Shown: positions 41,842 through 53,424, counted from the first letter of the stretch. The stretch: DNA of 64,000 bases from Tissierella sp. MB52-C2 (GCF_030931715.1 NZ_CP133261.1:1674001-1738000), one strand, 5' to 3'. The notes: generated from the letters alone by a model not told the origin. Numbers and translations: made by a program.

Positions 41842-42927
41842 CTAAATAATAGAATTCTCCTTTAAGTAGGATTCCATTAGTAGTTTCATATTTATTTTAT
41901 CATAAATTTCATCAATTGTAATACTAATATGATTTATATCTAAAGCTTTTGAATATATCTTTACTTTATTAAATTTATATTCCTGAGTTAAGTATTTTAT
42001 ATTTGTAGACTGTTGTCCAGCTATTGAAGATACTTTTTTACTATTAGATTCTATTACTAAGGTTTTGTTATCTGTCTTTATTTCTTTAGTCCTAAAGTAG
42101 TAATCTAACAGCAATCTAAATATATTGGATTCTACCAACTGCCTAAATGCAGGATGAAATGGCCCTGCTACAACATCTTTCCCCAATTGAATATTTTCAG
42201 TTGGTTGTAGCCCTATTCTTATAACATCTATATTATTTATTTGGAAAAGCATAAGTAAAACAGAAGAAATATCTATGGCTTCTTCAAGAGATAATGGTTT
42301 GTATTTTTTATCTAAAAAAAGTTTTTCTAAATAAGTTTCTTTTATTATTAAAGTTGGATATATCCTTACACAATTTGGCGATAATTTAATAAATTCTTTA
42401 CAAGTATTAAGAGACTTTTCCATAGTATCAGAGGGTAATCCAATCATCATCTGTAACCCAAGATTAAATCCAAACTCCTTAATAAGCTTGGAAGCTCTAT
42501 ATACATCCTCAGATTTATGTCCTCTCCCACTTTCATATAATACATTTTCGTCTAGAGATTGGACACCTAATTCAATAGTATCTACTGAATAATTCTTTAA
42601 ATTATTTAATATAACTTCATCTATTGAGTCTGGTCTAGTAGATAATCTAATCCCATTTATCTTTCCTTCTTTTTTATATTTATATGGAATAGATAATAAT
42701 TGTTTTTGTATTTCTATATCGATTGCCGTAAAGCTACCTCCATAGAAAGCCACTTCTATAGTGGAATTTGGTTTAAATGTCATTAGATGATCTTCTATTA
42801 TTCTTTGAACTTCTTCTTGAGTCATATCTGTAGATAGACCTGTAATCTTTTTTTGATTGCAAAAAACACAATCATGGGGACATCCATAATGAGGTACAAA
42901 TATTGGAATTATATAATGTCTACTCAT
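41842..42927 (-). CDS. Radical SAM protein, Elp3-like
   Basis: 361 aa. The iron-sulphur motif is PHYGCPHDCVFCNQKK (CxxxCxxC). AFYGGSFTAID, STRPDSIDEVILNNLK, VDTIELGVQSLDENVL and MMIGLPSDTMEKSL follow, the order seen in Elp3-family radical SAM proteins of the rnc-smc locus. The acetyltransferase domain of true Elp3 is absent. Likely a tRNA-modification-type enzyme, substrate unknown. Overlaps rnc by eight bases. Confidence 0.85.
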   Translation of the reverse strand: MSRHYIIPIFVPHYGCPHDCVFCNQKKITGLSTDMTQEEVQRIIEDHLMTFKPNSTIEVAFYGGSFTAIDIEIQKQLLSIPYKYKKEGKINGIRLSTRPDSIDEVILNNLKNYSVDTIELGVQSLDENVLYESGRGHKSEDVYRASKLIKEFGFNLGLQMMIGLPSDTMEKSLNTCKEFIKLSPNCVRIYPTLIIKETYLEKLFLDKKYKPLSLEEAIDISSVLLMLFQINNIDVIRIGLQPTENIQLGKDVVAGPFHPAFRQLVESNIFRLLLDYYFRTKEIKTDNKTLVIESNSKKVSSIAGQQSTNIKYLTQEYKFNKVKIYSKALDINHISITIDEIYDKINMKLLMESYLKENSII

Positions 42928-43642
42928 TCATTTCATCCATTACTAAAAGAGCTTCCTTAGCAGCCATCTGTTCTGCTTCCTTTTTACTTCTTCCTGTACC
43001 CGTTCCCACTATTTTATTATCTACAATTAGATTCATATAAAATATCTTGTTATGGTCTGGTCCTTCCTCTTTTACAACTCTATATTCTATCTTTGCCCTA
43101 GTTATTTTCTGGAGATTTTCCTGTAGCTCAGTTTTATAGTCAATAAATAATGCTCCTTTAGCTACTGCATATACAATATCTGCTTCAAAATTTTGAAGTA
43201 ATAGCTTATTTACAGTTTCAAAATCACTATCCATATAAATAGCACCCACTAAAGCCTCCGTTGCATCTGCTAAAATAGATTCTCGTTCTCTACCTCCAGT
43301 GCTCTCTTCCCCTTTGCCTAATAAAAGATATTTTCCTAGTTCAATCTTTTGAGCAGCAAAGGCTAAAGAAGATTCACATACTACTTTTGCTCTTATTTTA
43401 GTTAATTCTCCCTCTGGATAATTTGGATACTTTTTATATAGATACTGACTTACTATTAAACTTACAATTGTATCTCCTAAAAATTCTAGTCTCTCATTAT
43501 TATCTGTAATCTTTAATTTGTTTTCATTTGCATAAGAGCTATGGGTTAAAGCCTTTTTTAATAAGTTAATATCTTTAAAATCATAGTGTAAGTTTTTTTC
43601 CAACGGTTCTAACCATTTAACTCCCTTATTATTTTCCTTCAC
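42920..43642 (-). CDS. rnc: Ribonuclease III
   Basis: 240 aa from GTG 43640-43642 (GGAGG upstream at 43651-43655); a longer TTG frame would remove the ribosome binding site. The catalytic domain has ALTHSSYANENKLKITDNNE and RLEFLGDTIVSLIVSQ; the dsRNA-binding domain is EYRVVKEEGPDHNKIFYMNL to KKEAEQMAAKEALL. Processes rRNA and double-stranded RNA. A long stem-loop directly precedes it. Confidence 0.96.
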   Translation of the reverse strand: MKENNKGVKWLEPLEKNLHYDFKDINLLKKALTHSSYANENKLKITDNNERLEFLGDTIVSLIVSQYLYKKYPNYPEGELTKIRAKVVCESSLAFAAQKIELGKYLLLGKGEESTGGRERESILADATEALVGAIYMDSDFETVNKLLLQNFEADIVYAVAKGALFIDYKTELQENLQKITRAKIEYRVVKEEGPDHNKIFYMNLIVDNKIVGTGTGRSKKEAEQMAAKEALLVMDEMNE

Positions 43643-43660
43643 AACTACTACCTCCAATTT

Positions 43661-43704
43661 TTTAGAAGAATAATTGGACCATATGGCCCAATTATTCTTC
43701 TAAA
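43661..43704 (-). other. Perfect 17-bp stem-loop between acpP and rnc
   Basis: TTTAGAAGAATAATTGG pairs without mismatch with CCAATTATTCTTCTAAA across ACCATATGGC. It includes the acpP stop codon and ends five bases before the rnc ribosome binding site, without a T run. This is the shape of an RNase III target. Confidence 0.6.
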
Positions 43705-43925
43705 GCATTTGTAATATATTCAACTGCATCTCCTACAGTTTTTATGTTTTCCATATCTTCATCTTCAACTTCAAGTCCAAATTCATCTTCCAATGCCATA
43801 ACTAACTCTACTAAATCTAAAGAATCGGCATTTAAAGTGTCTTTAAATGAAGTATCTTTTGTAATCTCATCCTCATCAACGTTAAATTGTGTAGCAATTA
43901 TTTCCTTTATTTTTTTATAAGCCAT
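43692..43925 (-). CDS. acpP: Acyl carrier protein
   Basis: 77 aa from ATG 43923-43925, ten bases after GGAGG. The phosphopantetheine site is [19 protein letters not shown] (Ser in DSL). Carries fatty-acid intermediates. Its start overlaps the plsX stop by 11 bases. Confidence 0.96.
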   Translation of the reverse strand: MAYKKIKEIIATQFNVDEDEITKDTSFKDTLNADSLDLVELVMALEDEFGLEVEDEDMENIKTVGDAVEYITNALEE

Positions 43926-44937
43926 TATCATCAACCTCCAAATTATTATTTAGTAAATGCTTATTGTCTTCAATTATTTTTATTACATCTTTATCAATAA
44001 ACTTTATTAATTGTCTAATAGCATTTTTAATTGCAAGGGCATCTGAACTACCATGAGCCTTTACTACTGGTTTTTTTAATCCTAGTAAAGGAGCTCCGCC
44101 ATGTTCTCTATAGTCCATTCTTCCCTTTATGTTCCTTAGTTCTGGCTTTAACAAACCTGCACTTATCTTAGTCTTAAAATTCTTTGTAAACTCTTCTTTT
44201 AATATTGAGAAAATAGACATAGCCATTCCTTCAGTCAGCTTTAGCACTATATTTCCTACAAATCCATCAGCTACTATAATATCCACATCTCCATTTGGTA
44301 ATTCCCTCGCTTCAATATTTCCTTTGAAGTTTAAATTTGATTTTTCTATTAACTCATAGGTTTCTTTAGATAATAAATTTCCCTTACCTTTTTCTTCACC
44401 TATGTTTACAAGTCCCACTGTCGGTGAATTTATTCCCATAACATGTTCCATATAAATAGATCCCATTAGAGCAAATTGATGTAAATACTCAGGCTTGCAA
44501 TCCACATTAGCACCTGCATCTAATAATAAAGAAAATCCTTTTAAGGTAGGATACATTACTGATAAAGCTGCTCTATCTATGCCATCTATTCTCTTAATTA
44601 TAAACATTCCTGAAGCCAATAAAGCTCCTGTACTTCCTGCAGATAAAAAGCCATCTCCCAGCCCATCTACCAATGCTTTAGAGCCTACTACCATAGACGA
44701 GTTTTTCTTCCTTCTAATTGCCATAGCCGGATTATCATCATTGGTTATTACGTCATCTGCATTTATGATTTCCACTTTCTCTTTCGCATAATCATATTTT
44801 TCTAACTCGATTTCTATGACATTACTCTTGCCTACTAATATGGCATTAATACCATATTCATTTACAGCATCTATAGTTCCTCTAACTATTTCAACTGGTG
44901 CATTATCTCCACCCATAGCATCAACAATAATTTTCAT
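43915..44937 (-). CDS. plsX: Phosphate acyltransferase PlsX
   Basis: 340 aa; start ATG 44935-44937 behind GGGGGAAAAGG, giving [40 protein letters not shown] and [18 protein letters not shown] are conserved. Converts acyl-ACP to acyl phosphate for phospholipid synthesis. It is not preceded by fapR, and no FAB genes separate it from acpP. Confidence 0.96.
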   Translation of the reverse strand: MKIIVDAMGGDNAPVEIVRGTIDAVNEYGINAILVGKSNVIEIELEKYDYAKEKVEIINADDVITNDDNPAMAIRRKKNSSMVVGSKALVDGLGDGFLSAGSTGALLASGMFIIKRIDGIDRAALSVMYPTLKGFSLLLDAGANVDCKPEYLHQFALMGSIYMEHVMGINSPTVGLVNIGEEKGKGNLLSKETYELIEKSNLNFKGNIEARELPNGDVDIIVADGFVGNIVLKLTEGMAMSIFSILKEEFTKNFKTKISAGLLKPELRNIKGRMDYREHGGAPLLGLKKPVVKAHGSSDALAIKNAIRQLIKFIDKDVIKIIEDNKHLLNNNLEVDDNGL

Positions 44938-44981
44938 AACCTTTTCCCCCAATGCCATGTATTTTAAAGCCACTGATATTT

Positions 44982-45010
44982 AATATATATTAGACTAAAA
45001 TAAAATGCAA
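44982..45010 (-). promoter_or_regulatory. Candidate plsX promoter
   Basis: Minus-strand TTGCAT (45005-45010), 17 bases, TATATT (44982-44987). No FapR-type operator is evident. The remaining bases to 45140 are AT-rich without a gene. Confidence 0.6.
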
Positions 45011-45139
45011 GATTAAAATATGTATTATAAAAAACTTTCCATTAAAACATTTTAAGATAACTTTTTTTGAAATTCATTGAGATTAAATCTAGTTCTAAAA
45101 TGAAAAAGATACAAAATAAAACTTTCCTATTTTGATTAT

Positions 45140-45172
45140 AAAAAAAGATAGTGGCAAGCACTATCTTTTTTT
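45140..45172 (-). terminator. Terminator after rpmF
   Basis: AAAAAAGATAGTG and CACTATCTTTTTTT form a symmetrical hairpin two bases after the rpmF stop. Confidence 0.9.
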
Positions 45173-45173
45173 A

Positions 45174-45353
45174 TTATTCTACTGCTATAACTTCCCTGTT
45201 TTTGTAATAGCCACATGATCTACAAACTCTATGTGGTTGTTTTGGTTCATGACATTGTGGACACTCAACAACTGTAGCTTTGTTTAGTCTATAAGAAGAA
45301 GCTCTTCTTTTATCCCTTCTAGCTTTAGAAGTTTTACGCTTTGGTACTGCCAT
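45174..45353 (-). CDS. rpmF: 50S ribosomal protein L32
   Basis: 59 aa, MAVPKRKTSKARRDKRRASS; zinc ligands CPQC and CRSC, so this is the zinc-binding (C+) form. ATG 45351-45353. It follows the DUF177 gene by 13 bases and ends at a strong terminator, so the pair forms one short operon. Confidence 0.97.
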   Translation of the reverse strand: MAVPKRKTSKARRDKRRASSYRLNKATVVECPQCHEPKQPHRVCRSCGYYKNREVIAVE

Positions 45354-45366
45354 TTAAAACACCTCC

Positions 45367-45885
45367 TTAATTCTTAGGAAAAAAATTCTTTAGTTTTTCA
45401 AGTCTTGGATCAATATTTTCCTGAATACAATTACATTTTGTATTATTTAAGTCTGTTCCACATATAGAACATAATCCTTTGCAATCAGAGTCACATAAGG
45501 ATTTCATAGGTAAAGAAACAACCACTTGATTTAGAATATAATCATCGATTTCTAAAAAATCATTCTCATATGAGAATATCTCATCATATCCGTCATATTC
45601 CTCATCAGACATTCCTTTTCCTTTTGCAAGTTTTCCAGATACTCTAGTTTTTATTTGATTAGTAGCAGGTTTTAAACATCTATGACAATTTTCACTATAG
45701 GTATAATTCACCTTAATGTCTATTGTCCCTTCCCCATCTACCTTAAATACTCCACCTTCATATTTTACGGGTCCAACTATCTCAATGTTTCTCGCACCTA
45801 AATTGAAGGCCTTTAATTCTAATTGTCCTTCAAAGTGCAAAAAATCATTAGTTCCATCAAGAAAACTTGATAAGTCAATTATCAT
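45367..45885 (-). CDS. yceD: DUF177 (YceD) family protein
   Basis: 172 aa from ATG 45883-45885 behind AGAGGTGAAAAG. N-terminal IDLSSFLDGTNDFLHFEGQ, central YSENCHRCLKPATNQIKTRV and C-terminal CDSDCKGLCSICGTDLNN match DUF177, always linked to rpmF. In E. coli and plants the family has a role in 23S rRNA processing. Shares the promoter at 45915. Confidence 0.92.
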   Translation of the reverse strand: MIIDLSSFLDGTNDFLHFEGQLELKAFNLGARNIEIVGPVKYEGGVFKVDGEGTIDIKVNYTYSENCHRCLKPATNQIKTRVSGKLAKGKGMSDEEYDGYDEIFSYENDFLEIDDYILNQVVVSLPMKSLCDSDCKGLCSICGTDLNNTKCNCIQENIDPRLEKLKNFFPKN

Positions 45886-45914
45886 ACTTTTCACCTCTTA
45901 GACTAACAAAGATA

Positions 45915-45943
45915 ATTATATAAAGGAGGCATGAATTTGTCAA
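45915..45943 (-). promoter_or_regulatory. Consensus promoter of DUF177-rpmF
   Basis: Minus-strand TTGACA (45938-45943), 17 bases, TATAAT (45915-45920): a perfect sigma-A promoter, just before the ackA stop. Confidence 0.9.
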
Positions 45944-45951
45944 GAATAATA

Positions 45952-47148
45952 TTATTTAGATACTAATTCCAATGTATCTCTAGCTATCATTAATTCTTCA
46001 TTTGTAGGAATAACAAGTATTGTAGCTGAAGTTAAATCCTTGTTAAGTTGAGCTTCTTCGCCCCTTACATTGTTTAACTCACTATCAATTTTAATTCCTA
46101 AACACTCTAATCCTTCACAAACTTTTTCTCTAATATATCCTGAGTTCTCACCAATACCTGCTGTAAATACTAATGCATCTATACTACACATAGTAGCTAC
46201 ATAAGCACCTACATATTTTTTAACTCTATTAACGAATACGTCTAATGCAAGTTTTGCTCTAGAATTTCCTTCTCCCATCGCTATTTCTAAGTCTCTAAAG
46301 TCACTGCTAACTCCAGATATTCCTAGTACACCTGATTGTTTATTTAGCATATTGTTTACTTCTTCAAAAGTCATACCTTCTTTATCCATGATAAATGGAA
46401 TTATAGCTGGGTCTATATCTCCTGATCTAGTTCCCATTGCTAATCCTTCTAGAGGAGTGAATCCCATACTTGTGTCCATGGATTTTCCACCTTTTACTGC
46501 ACATACACTGGAACCATTTCCTAAGTGACAAGTAACAATATTTAAATCTTTAACATCTTTACCTAATATTTCAGCTGCTCTTAAGGACACATATTTATGA
46601 GAAGTTCCATGGAAACCATATCTTCTTATTTTATATTTCTCATAGTATTCATAAGGAATAGGATATATATAATTATCGGATTCCATTGTTTGGTGGAATG
46701 CAGTATCAAATACTGCAACCATTGGTGTATTTGGCATTAATTCTTTACAAGCTTCTATTCCAGTAATATTTGGTGGATTATGTAAAGGTGCTAGCTCAAT
46801 ACATTCATCAAGAACTTTCATAACCTCATCATCTATTATTACAGAAGAAGCAAATGTTTCTCCACCATGTACAACTCTATGTCCTACTGCTCCTATTTCA
46901 TCCATGGCTTTTATAGCTCCATGATTTGGATCAATAACAGCATTAAGTACTAAACCTAAAGCAACCTTATGGTTAGCCATTGGCTCTTCAATTATTACTC
47001 TTTCTTTACCTGTAGTATCGTGTTTAATTCTGGAACCTTCGATTCCTATTCTTTCTACAAGTCCTTTACATAGTACTTCTTCTCCATTCATATCTATAAG
47101 TTGATATTTTAATGAAGAACTTCCACAGTTGATTACAAGAATCTTCAT
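45952..47148 (-). CDS. ackA: Acetate kinase
   Basis: 398 aa. [50 protein letters not shown] and [17 protein letters not shown] are the ASKHA-fold signature. Interconverts acetate and acetyl phosphate with ATP; central to ATP yield in anaerobes. No pta gene is adjacent. Confidence 0.98.
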   Translation of the reverse strand: MKILVINCGSSSLKYQLIDMNGEEVLCKGLVERIGIEGSRIKHDTTGKERVIIEEPMANHKVALGLVLNAVIDPNHGAIKAMDEIGAVGHRVVHGGETFASSVIIDDEVMKVLDECIELAPLHNPPNITGIEACKELMPNTPMVAVFDTAFHQTMESDNYIYPIPYEYYEKYKIRRYGFHGTSHKYVSLRAAEILGKDVKDLNIVTCHLGNGSSVCAVKGGKSMDTSMGFTPLEGLAMGTRSGDIDPAIIPFIMDKEGMTFEEVNNMLNKQSGVLGISGVSSDFRDLEIAMGEGNSRAKLALDVFVNRVKKYVGAYVATMCSIDALVFTAGIGENSGYIREKVCEGLECLGIKIDSELNNVRGEEAQLNKDLTSATILVIPTNEELMIARDTLELVSK

Positions 47149-47187
47149 ATTTCTTATTCCTCCTAATTAATTGTTTTTATCTATTTC

Positions 47188-47232
47188 ATAATATTACATT
47201 TGTGTTAAAAAATCAACATTATATGGTATAAT
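47188..47232. promoter_or_regulatory. Divergent promoters of ackA and tmcAL
   Basis: Minus: TTGATT (47211-47216), 17 bases, TATTAT (47188-47193). Plus: extended -10 TGGTATAAT ending at 47232. Confidence 0.7.
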
Positions 47233-47260
47233 AAAAGAAAATATAATTTTGGAGGTTATT

Positions 47261-48505
47261 ATGACAGTAGTTGGACTTATTACTGAATACAATCCTTTCC
47301 ATTTTGGTCACAAATACCACCTAGAAGAATCTATCAAAAAAACTAAGGCTGATTATTCCATCGCAATAATGAGTGGTTCATTTTTACAAAGGGGTGAGCC
47401 CTCTTTTATCGATAAATGGACTAAAGCCAAAATGGCAATAGATAATGGTGTAGACTTAGTCTTAGAACTACCATTTATCTTTTCAACACAAAGTGCAGAA
47501 TTATTTGCCTATGGCGGTATAAAACTTTTAGATAGTCTAAACATTGTAGATTATGTATCTTTTGGTAGTGAAATCGGAGACTTAGAACCTTTAAATACAT
47601 TGGCTTCCATATTGGCTCGTGAACCAGATTTTTATAAAGAAAAATTAAAGTCCAATCTATCTTTAGGCCTATCTTACTCTGTCTCAAGAAGTAATGCTCT
47701 CCATGATTATATCAATGATTATTATCCTAATAATACTTATAACTATGAAGAAATACTTAATAAATCTAATAATATATTAGGAATTGAATATTTAAAAAGT
47801 TTAATAAATATAAATTCTACAATAAAGCCTGTTACAATAAAAAGATCTGGTAAGGATTATAATGATTTAAACTTATCTAATGATTTTGCCAGTGCAACTG
47901 GAATAAGAAACTCCATTATAAGCAATGGATTACCTTCTATAAAAGATTTAGTACCCTTTGAAACATATTATCACCTAGAAAAATATCTAAAGAAATATAA
48001 TAAATTTAATCTTATAGAAAATTATAATCAAATATTACTTTATTTAATTAGAACTATGGACATAGAAAAACTTCAATGCCTATTAGATATAGAACCTGGT
48101 CTTGAAAATAGAATAGTTCAACAGGGAAATAAAAATAATGATATTAAAGAAATAATTAACAATATTGTAACTAAGCGTTATCCTAGAACTCGTATTCAAA
48201 GATTATTTATTCATCTACTAAATCAACTTGATAAAGATACTTTCTGGGAACTTTATAATATCTATCCCTCTTATATTCGTGTCTTAGGCGCTAGAAAAAA
48301 CGGCTTAGCACTTATTAATAAAATCAAGAAAAATTCTTCTTTACCTATTATAACTAAATTTGCTGATTATAAACATTTTAAAAATAATTCCTTAGAAAAA
48401 ATTCTTAGGTTTGATAAAAAAGCAACAGATATATTCTTCATAGGACTAGAATCTTCTATGACTATGTCAAATATGGATTATTATAATTCACCTTATATTA
48501 AATAA
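47261..48505 (+). CDS. tmcAL: tRNA(Met) cytidine acetate ligase TmcAL (YlbM)
   Basis: 414 aa from ATG 47261 behind GGAGG. VGLITEYNPFHFGHKYHLEE is the nucleotidyltransferase HxGH motif and IMSGSFLQRGEPSFIDKWTK the family core. Makes ac4C34 in elongator tRNA(Met) using acetate and ATP. Its divergent pairing with ackA joins two acetate-using steps. Confidence 0.93.
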   Translation: MTVVGLITEYNPFHFGHKYHLEESIKKTKADYSIAIMSGSFLQRGEPSFIDKWTKAKMAIDNGVDLVLELPFIFSTQSAELFAYGGIKLLDSLNIVDYVSFGSEIGDLEPLNTLASILAREPDFYKEKLKSNLSLGLSYSVSRSNALHDYINDYYPNNTYNYEEILNKSNNILGIEYLKSLININSTIKPVTIKRSGKDYNDLNLSNDFASATGIRNSIISNGLPSIKDLVPFETYYHLEKYLKKYNKFNLIENYNQILLYLIRTMDIEKLQCLLDIEPGLENRIVQQGNKNNDIKEIINNIVTKRYPRTRIQRLFIHLLNQLDKDTFWELYNIYPSYIRVLGARKNGLALINKIKKNSSLPIITKFADYKHFKNNSLEKILRFDKKATDIFFIGLESSMTMSNMDYYNSPYIK

Positions 48506-48509
48506 CTCA

Positions 48510-48538
48510 TCATATTGTCCTACTATATTTCATAATAT
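48510..48538 (+). promoter_or_regulatory. Candidate sigma-E promoter of ylbJ
   Basis: TCATATT (48510-48516), 14 bases, CATAATAT (48531-48538), close to the sigma-E consensus pair (-35 near KMATATT, -10 near CATACAHT). Confidence 0.5.
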
Positions 48539-48558
48539 GGTTTATAGGAGGTGTAAAT

Positions 48559-49773
48559 ATGAGAGTAAGAAGTAAAAGTCAAAACAATTACTCTACTTTA
48601 TTATTTTTAATAATTATCATCCTTGCTTTATTTGGAATTATTGCTAATCCCAAACTTTCATTAAGCAGTGCCACATCGGGAGTATCAATATGGTTTAACA
48701 TTGTATTGCCTTCTCTTTTGCCATTTTTTATTATATCTGAAATACTTATAGGCTTAGGGTTCGTTGACCTGATTGGAAAGCTATTAGGGCCTTTAATGGG
48801 TCCCTTATTCAAAGTACCAGGAGAAGGGGCATTTCCGTTAACCATGTCTGTGCTATCTGGATATCCTGTTGGTGCTAAACTAACATCTAGACTAAGGGAA
48901 GAAGGTTTAATAACAAAAAATCAGGGCAATAAATTAATATGCTTTACAAGTACTTCTGGCCCTCTTTTTATGCTGGGAGCTGTTAGTATTGGAATGTTAA
49001 ATGATTCTAGCCTAGGACCTCTTATTATCATTCCACACTATTTAGCAATCCTATGTCTTGGCTTATTATTTAGGTCCTACAAATCAGATAATAAAGAATT
49101 TACTAGAAGCAATAAAAGTATTTTCGAGGAAATTCAAGAATCTTATAACTCTTGGGTAAAAACAAAGAAATCCATAGGTTCTTTGATAACAAAGTCAGTC
49201 AAAGAAAGTATGGACACTATAATTTTAATTGGTGGTTTAGTGATTTTTTATTCTGTATTAGTAGAAGTATTATTTAACATGAAGTTTATAAACCACTTTT
49301 TATATTTATTAAGTAATATATTGTCAATAGATTTACAGATAGTAAAGGGATTTATTGTGGGGATATTTGAAGTCACCATGGGGTGTAAAAATATTGCAGC
49401 TGCAAATATAGATTTCATCTATAAAGTATTATTAATTAACTTTATAATTGGCTGGAGTGGCATATCTGTTCATAGTCAATCCCTTAGTTTTATTAATAAA
49501 ACAGATATAAATGGTAAACTCTATATATTTTCAAAATTCCTCCATGGAATACTTTCAAGTATCTTTGGTTATATAATATACCTAGTAAAATATAAAAATT
49601 ATATCCAATCTACATTTTCAAATGCCATAACTTCCTATGGACAATTCGAATTATTAGATTGGATTTATCTACTAACTAGTTCAGCTAAGTTAGCTTTAAC
49701 CATTAGTATATATATTTTTATACTATCTGTACTTATATCTTTATTATTTAGGAAATCAAGAAGTTTTAGTTAG
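48559..49773 (+). CDS. ylbJ: Sporulation integral membrane protein YlbJ
   Basis: 404 aa; ATG behind TATAGGAGGTG. Eight or so membrane helices with the Gate/nucleoside-recognition pattern VLPSLLPFFIISEILIGLGF, PVGAKLTSRLREEGLI and CFTSTSGPLFMLGAVSIGML. In B. subtilis ylbJ is transcribed in the mother cell by sigma-E and needed for a normal spore cortex. Its stop overlaps the converging 49766 gene by eight bases. Confidence 0.9.
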   Translation: MRVRSKSQNNYSTLLFLIIIILALFGIIANPKLSLSSATSGVSIWFNIVLPSLLPFFIISEILIGLGFVDLIGKLLGPLMGPLFKVPGEGAFPLTMSVLSGYPVGAKLTSRLREEGLITKNQGNKLICFTSTSGPLFMLGAVSIGMLNDSSLGPLIIIPHYLAILCLGLLFRSYKSDNKEFTRSNKSIFEEIQESYNSWVKTKKSIGSLITKSVKESMDTIILIGGLVIFYSVLVEVLFNMKFINHFLYLLSNILSIDLQIVKGFIVGIFEVTMGCKNIAAANIDFIYKVLLINFIIGWSGISVHSQSLSFINKTDINGKLYIFSKFLHGILSSIFGYIIYLVKYKNYIQSTFSNAITSYGQFELLDWIYLLTSSAKLALTISIYIFILSVLISLLFRKSRSFS

Positions 49774-50212
49774 GGCCTCTTAATTCCTTTCTATTTTCAT
49801 TTATTAACTGAATTAATTCCTTTAAATTCTCTTGAGTTTCTTCCATTAAGCTATCTGCATACTCCAGTGCACCAATTCTAATTTCTTTAGCATTTGATTG
49901 AGCTTTTGTAATAATCTCCTCTGCCCTGGAGCTTGCTTTTTTTGTAATTTCATCTTGGTCTACTAATTCTTCTAATCTATACTCTGTTTCTTTCAGCAAT
50001 GTATCTGCATCTTTTTGAGCTTCTGCTAAAATCCTTTGTCTTTCATCCTTTATCCATGATGCCTGTTTTATTTCATCTGGCAATTTAATTCTAATCTCTT
50101 TTAATATTTCTAAAATTTCAAATTTATCTACCATCACTTTTCCAGAAAAAGGTACACCTGTACCAGATTCTACAATATCTTCAATTTCATCAATTAATTT
50201 TAATACTTCCAT
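49766..50212 (-). CDS. Coiled-coil protein, ATP synthase subunit H/DivIVA-like
   Basis: 148 aa. A DivIVA-like start (EVLKLIDEIEDIVESGTGVP and FSGKVMVDKFEILEILKEIR) leads into a long charged coiled coil (KDERQRILAEAQKDADTLLK). Such proteins, often labelled ATPase, lie beside coaD in Clostridia. A scaffolding function is possible; nothing direct is known. No catalytic motif. Confidence 0.75.
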   Translation of the reverse strand: MEVLKLIDEIEDIVESGTGVPFSGKVMVDKFEILEILKEIRIKLPDEIKQASWIKDERQRILAEAQKDADTLLKETEYRLEELVDQDEITKKASSRAEEIITKAQSNAKEIRIGALEYADSLMEETQENLKELIQLINENRKELRGPN

Positions 50213-50217
50213 ATGTA

Positions 50218-51269
<1,052 letters not shown>

Positions 51270-51337
51270 ATATTTACCTCCTTTTGAACCCAATATTACT
51301 AATATTTTATCACATATTTTCTATTTTAAAACATAAA

Positions 51338-53398
51338 TTAATTAAATGTTAAATTTTCACCAGAATTTAAAAAAAGTTTTTCTATTTTTTTCTTTAATTC
51401 TCTATACTTCTCTTCATTTAACTCCCTATCTTTATTAAGAATATTTATTGCTTCCTTTTGTGCAATTTTTAAAATATCCATATCTCTAAATAAATTCGCT
51501 ACCTTTAATTCTGGAAGCCCATGCTGCCTAGTTCCAAAAAACTCTCCTGGTCCTCGTAATTCTAAATCCTTTTCAGAGATTTTAAAACCATCATTGGAGC
51601 TTTGCAGTATTCTCATTCGTTCTCTAGATATAGGATTTTTACTTTGGTTTATTAGTATACAGTAAGACTGATATTCTCCCCTGCCAACTCTTCCCCTTAA
51701 TTGATGTAATTGAGCAAGACCAAATCTTTCTGCATTATAAATAACCATAATATTTGAGTTTGGCACATTTACTCCTACTTCAATAACTGTTGTAGAAACT
51801 AGTATATCTAATTTATGATTTTTAAATTCTTCCATTATCATATCTTTTTCCTTAGATTTCATTTTTCCATGTAATAATCCAACTTTAAATTCCTCAAACA
51901 CATTTTCCTTAAAATTTATATATAGTTCTTCTGCTGCATTTATATCTAAGGTTTCTGACTCCTCAATTAATGGACAAACTATATACGCTTGTCTTCCATT
52001 TAATACTTGCTTTTTAATAAAGTTATTAGTCCTCTCTATCATCTCTGGACCAACAGCATAAGTTTCAATTTCTTTTCTCCCTGGGGGCAGCTCGTCAATA
52101 ATTGAGATATCTAAGTCTCCATATAAAATAAGGGCTAAAGTTCTAGGAATGGGAGTTGCAGTCATTACTATAGTATCTGGATTATCACCTTTTTTAGTTA
52201 AAACTGCCCTTTGCTTTACACCAAATCTATGTTGTTCATCTGTAATTACAAGTCCTAATCTGTTAAACTCCACATTTTCTTGGATAAGGGCATGGGTACC
52301 TATTAATGTATCTATTTTCCCTTGTTTTAAGTCCAACAATATTTCTTCTTTTCTTTTAGGAGATAAATTTCCTACTAGCAGTTCAACCTCTATATTATAA
52401 TCTTTAAAAAAGCTTTTAAAGGATTCATAGTGCTGGCTTGCTAATATTTCTGTAGGAGCCATCATTACAGCTTGATATCTAGATAATATGCACTTAAATA
52501 TGGCAAGAATAGCTACTATGGTCTTTCCTGACCCTACATCTCCCTGTACTAATCTATTCATTTGAAAATCACTTTCCATATCATTTTCAATTTCTTTAAA
52601 TACTTTAATCTGAGCATTTGTAAGCTTAAAAGGCAGACTCTCAATAAATTTATCTACTTCTATAGTCTTTTTAAATTTTATACCTTGATTATTGCCGATA
52701 CTTTTATTTTTAATGATAAAAAGCCCTACTTGTAAAGTCAATAGTTCCTGAAAGGCCAATCTCCTTCTCGCCTTCTCAAGTGATTCTTTACTTTTTGGAA
52801 AGTGAATATTTATAATTGCTTCTTTAATTTCCATTAAACTATATTTATTTATTATTTCTAAAGGAAGAAACTCTTCAACTCCTTGTAGGTATTCGCTAAT
52901 TGTATATTTAATAAGCTTTATTACCTCATTATTAGTCAATCCTTCTGTTAATGGATACATAGGTATTATTCTTCCCACCTTATCCATTGTACCTATTTTT
53001 TCAAAAACAGGATTCATTATTTGAATTTCTCGTCCAATTTTATTTATTTTACCATTAACTATTATCTTTTCACCAATACTAAACTTATCCTTTAAATATT
53101 CTTGATTAAACCATGTTAGATATGCATTATACATATTATTCTTCACAGGAATTTTCAGGATAGATAAATTATTTCTAGGTCTTATTATATTTGCCTTACC
53201 TACAACTTCAACTTCTAGGCTTATTTTTTCATTTATCTGAGCTTCTCCCAAATCTCCAAACTGAGACCTATCATCATAGTCTCTAGGAACAAAATATAAC
53301 AAATCTTCCACTGTATTTATATTTAGCCTTTTTAATCTAGAGGCTCTCTTAGGTCCTACACCTTTTATATACTGGATATTCATTGATAGTGATTCCAT
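51338..53398 (-). CDS. recG: ATP-dependent DNA helicase RecG
   Basis: 686 aa from ATG 53396-53398 behind GGAGG. Wedge domain, then SF2 motifs [51 protein letters not shown] and [20 protein letters not shown]. Reverses stalled forks and branched DNA. Separated from fakA by a terminator at 53425. Confidence 0.97.
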   Translation of the reverse strand: MESLSMNIQYIKGVGPKRASRLKRLNINTVEDLLYFVPRDYDDRSQFGDLGEAQINEKISLEVEVVGKANIIRPRNNLSILKIPVKNNMYNAYLTWFNQEYLKDKFSIGEKIIVNGKINKIGREIQIMNPVFEKIGTMDKVGRIIPMYPLTEGLTNNEVIKLIKYTISEYLQGVEEFLPLEIINKYSLMEIKEAIINIHFPKSKESLEKARRRLAFQELLTLQVGLFIIKNKSIGNNQGIKFKKTIEVDKFIESLPFKLTNAQIKVFKEIENDMESDFQMNRLVQGDVGSGKTIVAILAIFKCILSRYQAVMMAPTEILASQHYESFKSFFKDYNIEVELLVGNLSPKRKEEILLDLKQGKIDTLIGTHALIQENVEFNRLGLVITDEQHRFGVKQRAVLTKKGDNPDTIVMTATPIPRTLALILYGDLDISIIDELPPGRKEIETYAVGPEMIERTNNFIKKQVLNGRQAYIVCPLIEESETLDINAAEELYINFKENVFEEFKVGLLHGKMKSKEKDMIMEEFKNHKLDILVSTTVIEVGVNVPNSNIMVIYNAERFGLAQLHQLRGRVGRGEYQSYCILINQSKNPISRERMRILQSSNDGFKISEKDLELRGPGEFFGTRQHGLPELKVANLFRDMDILKIAQKEAINILNKDRELNEEKYRELKKKIEKLFLNSGENLTFN

Positions 53399-53424
53399 AA
53401 CTTCCTCCAAGTTTATAATATTAT

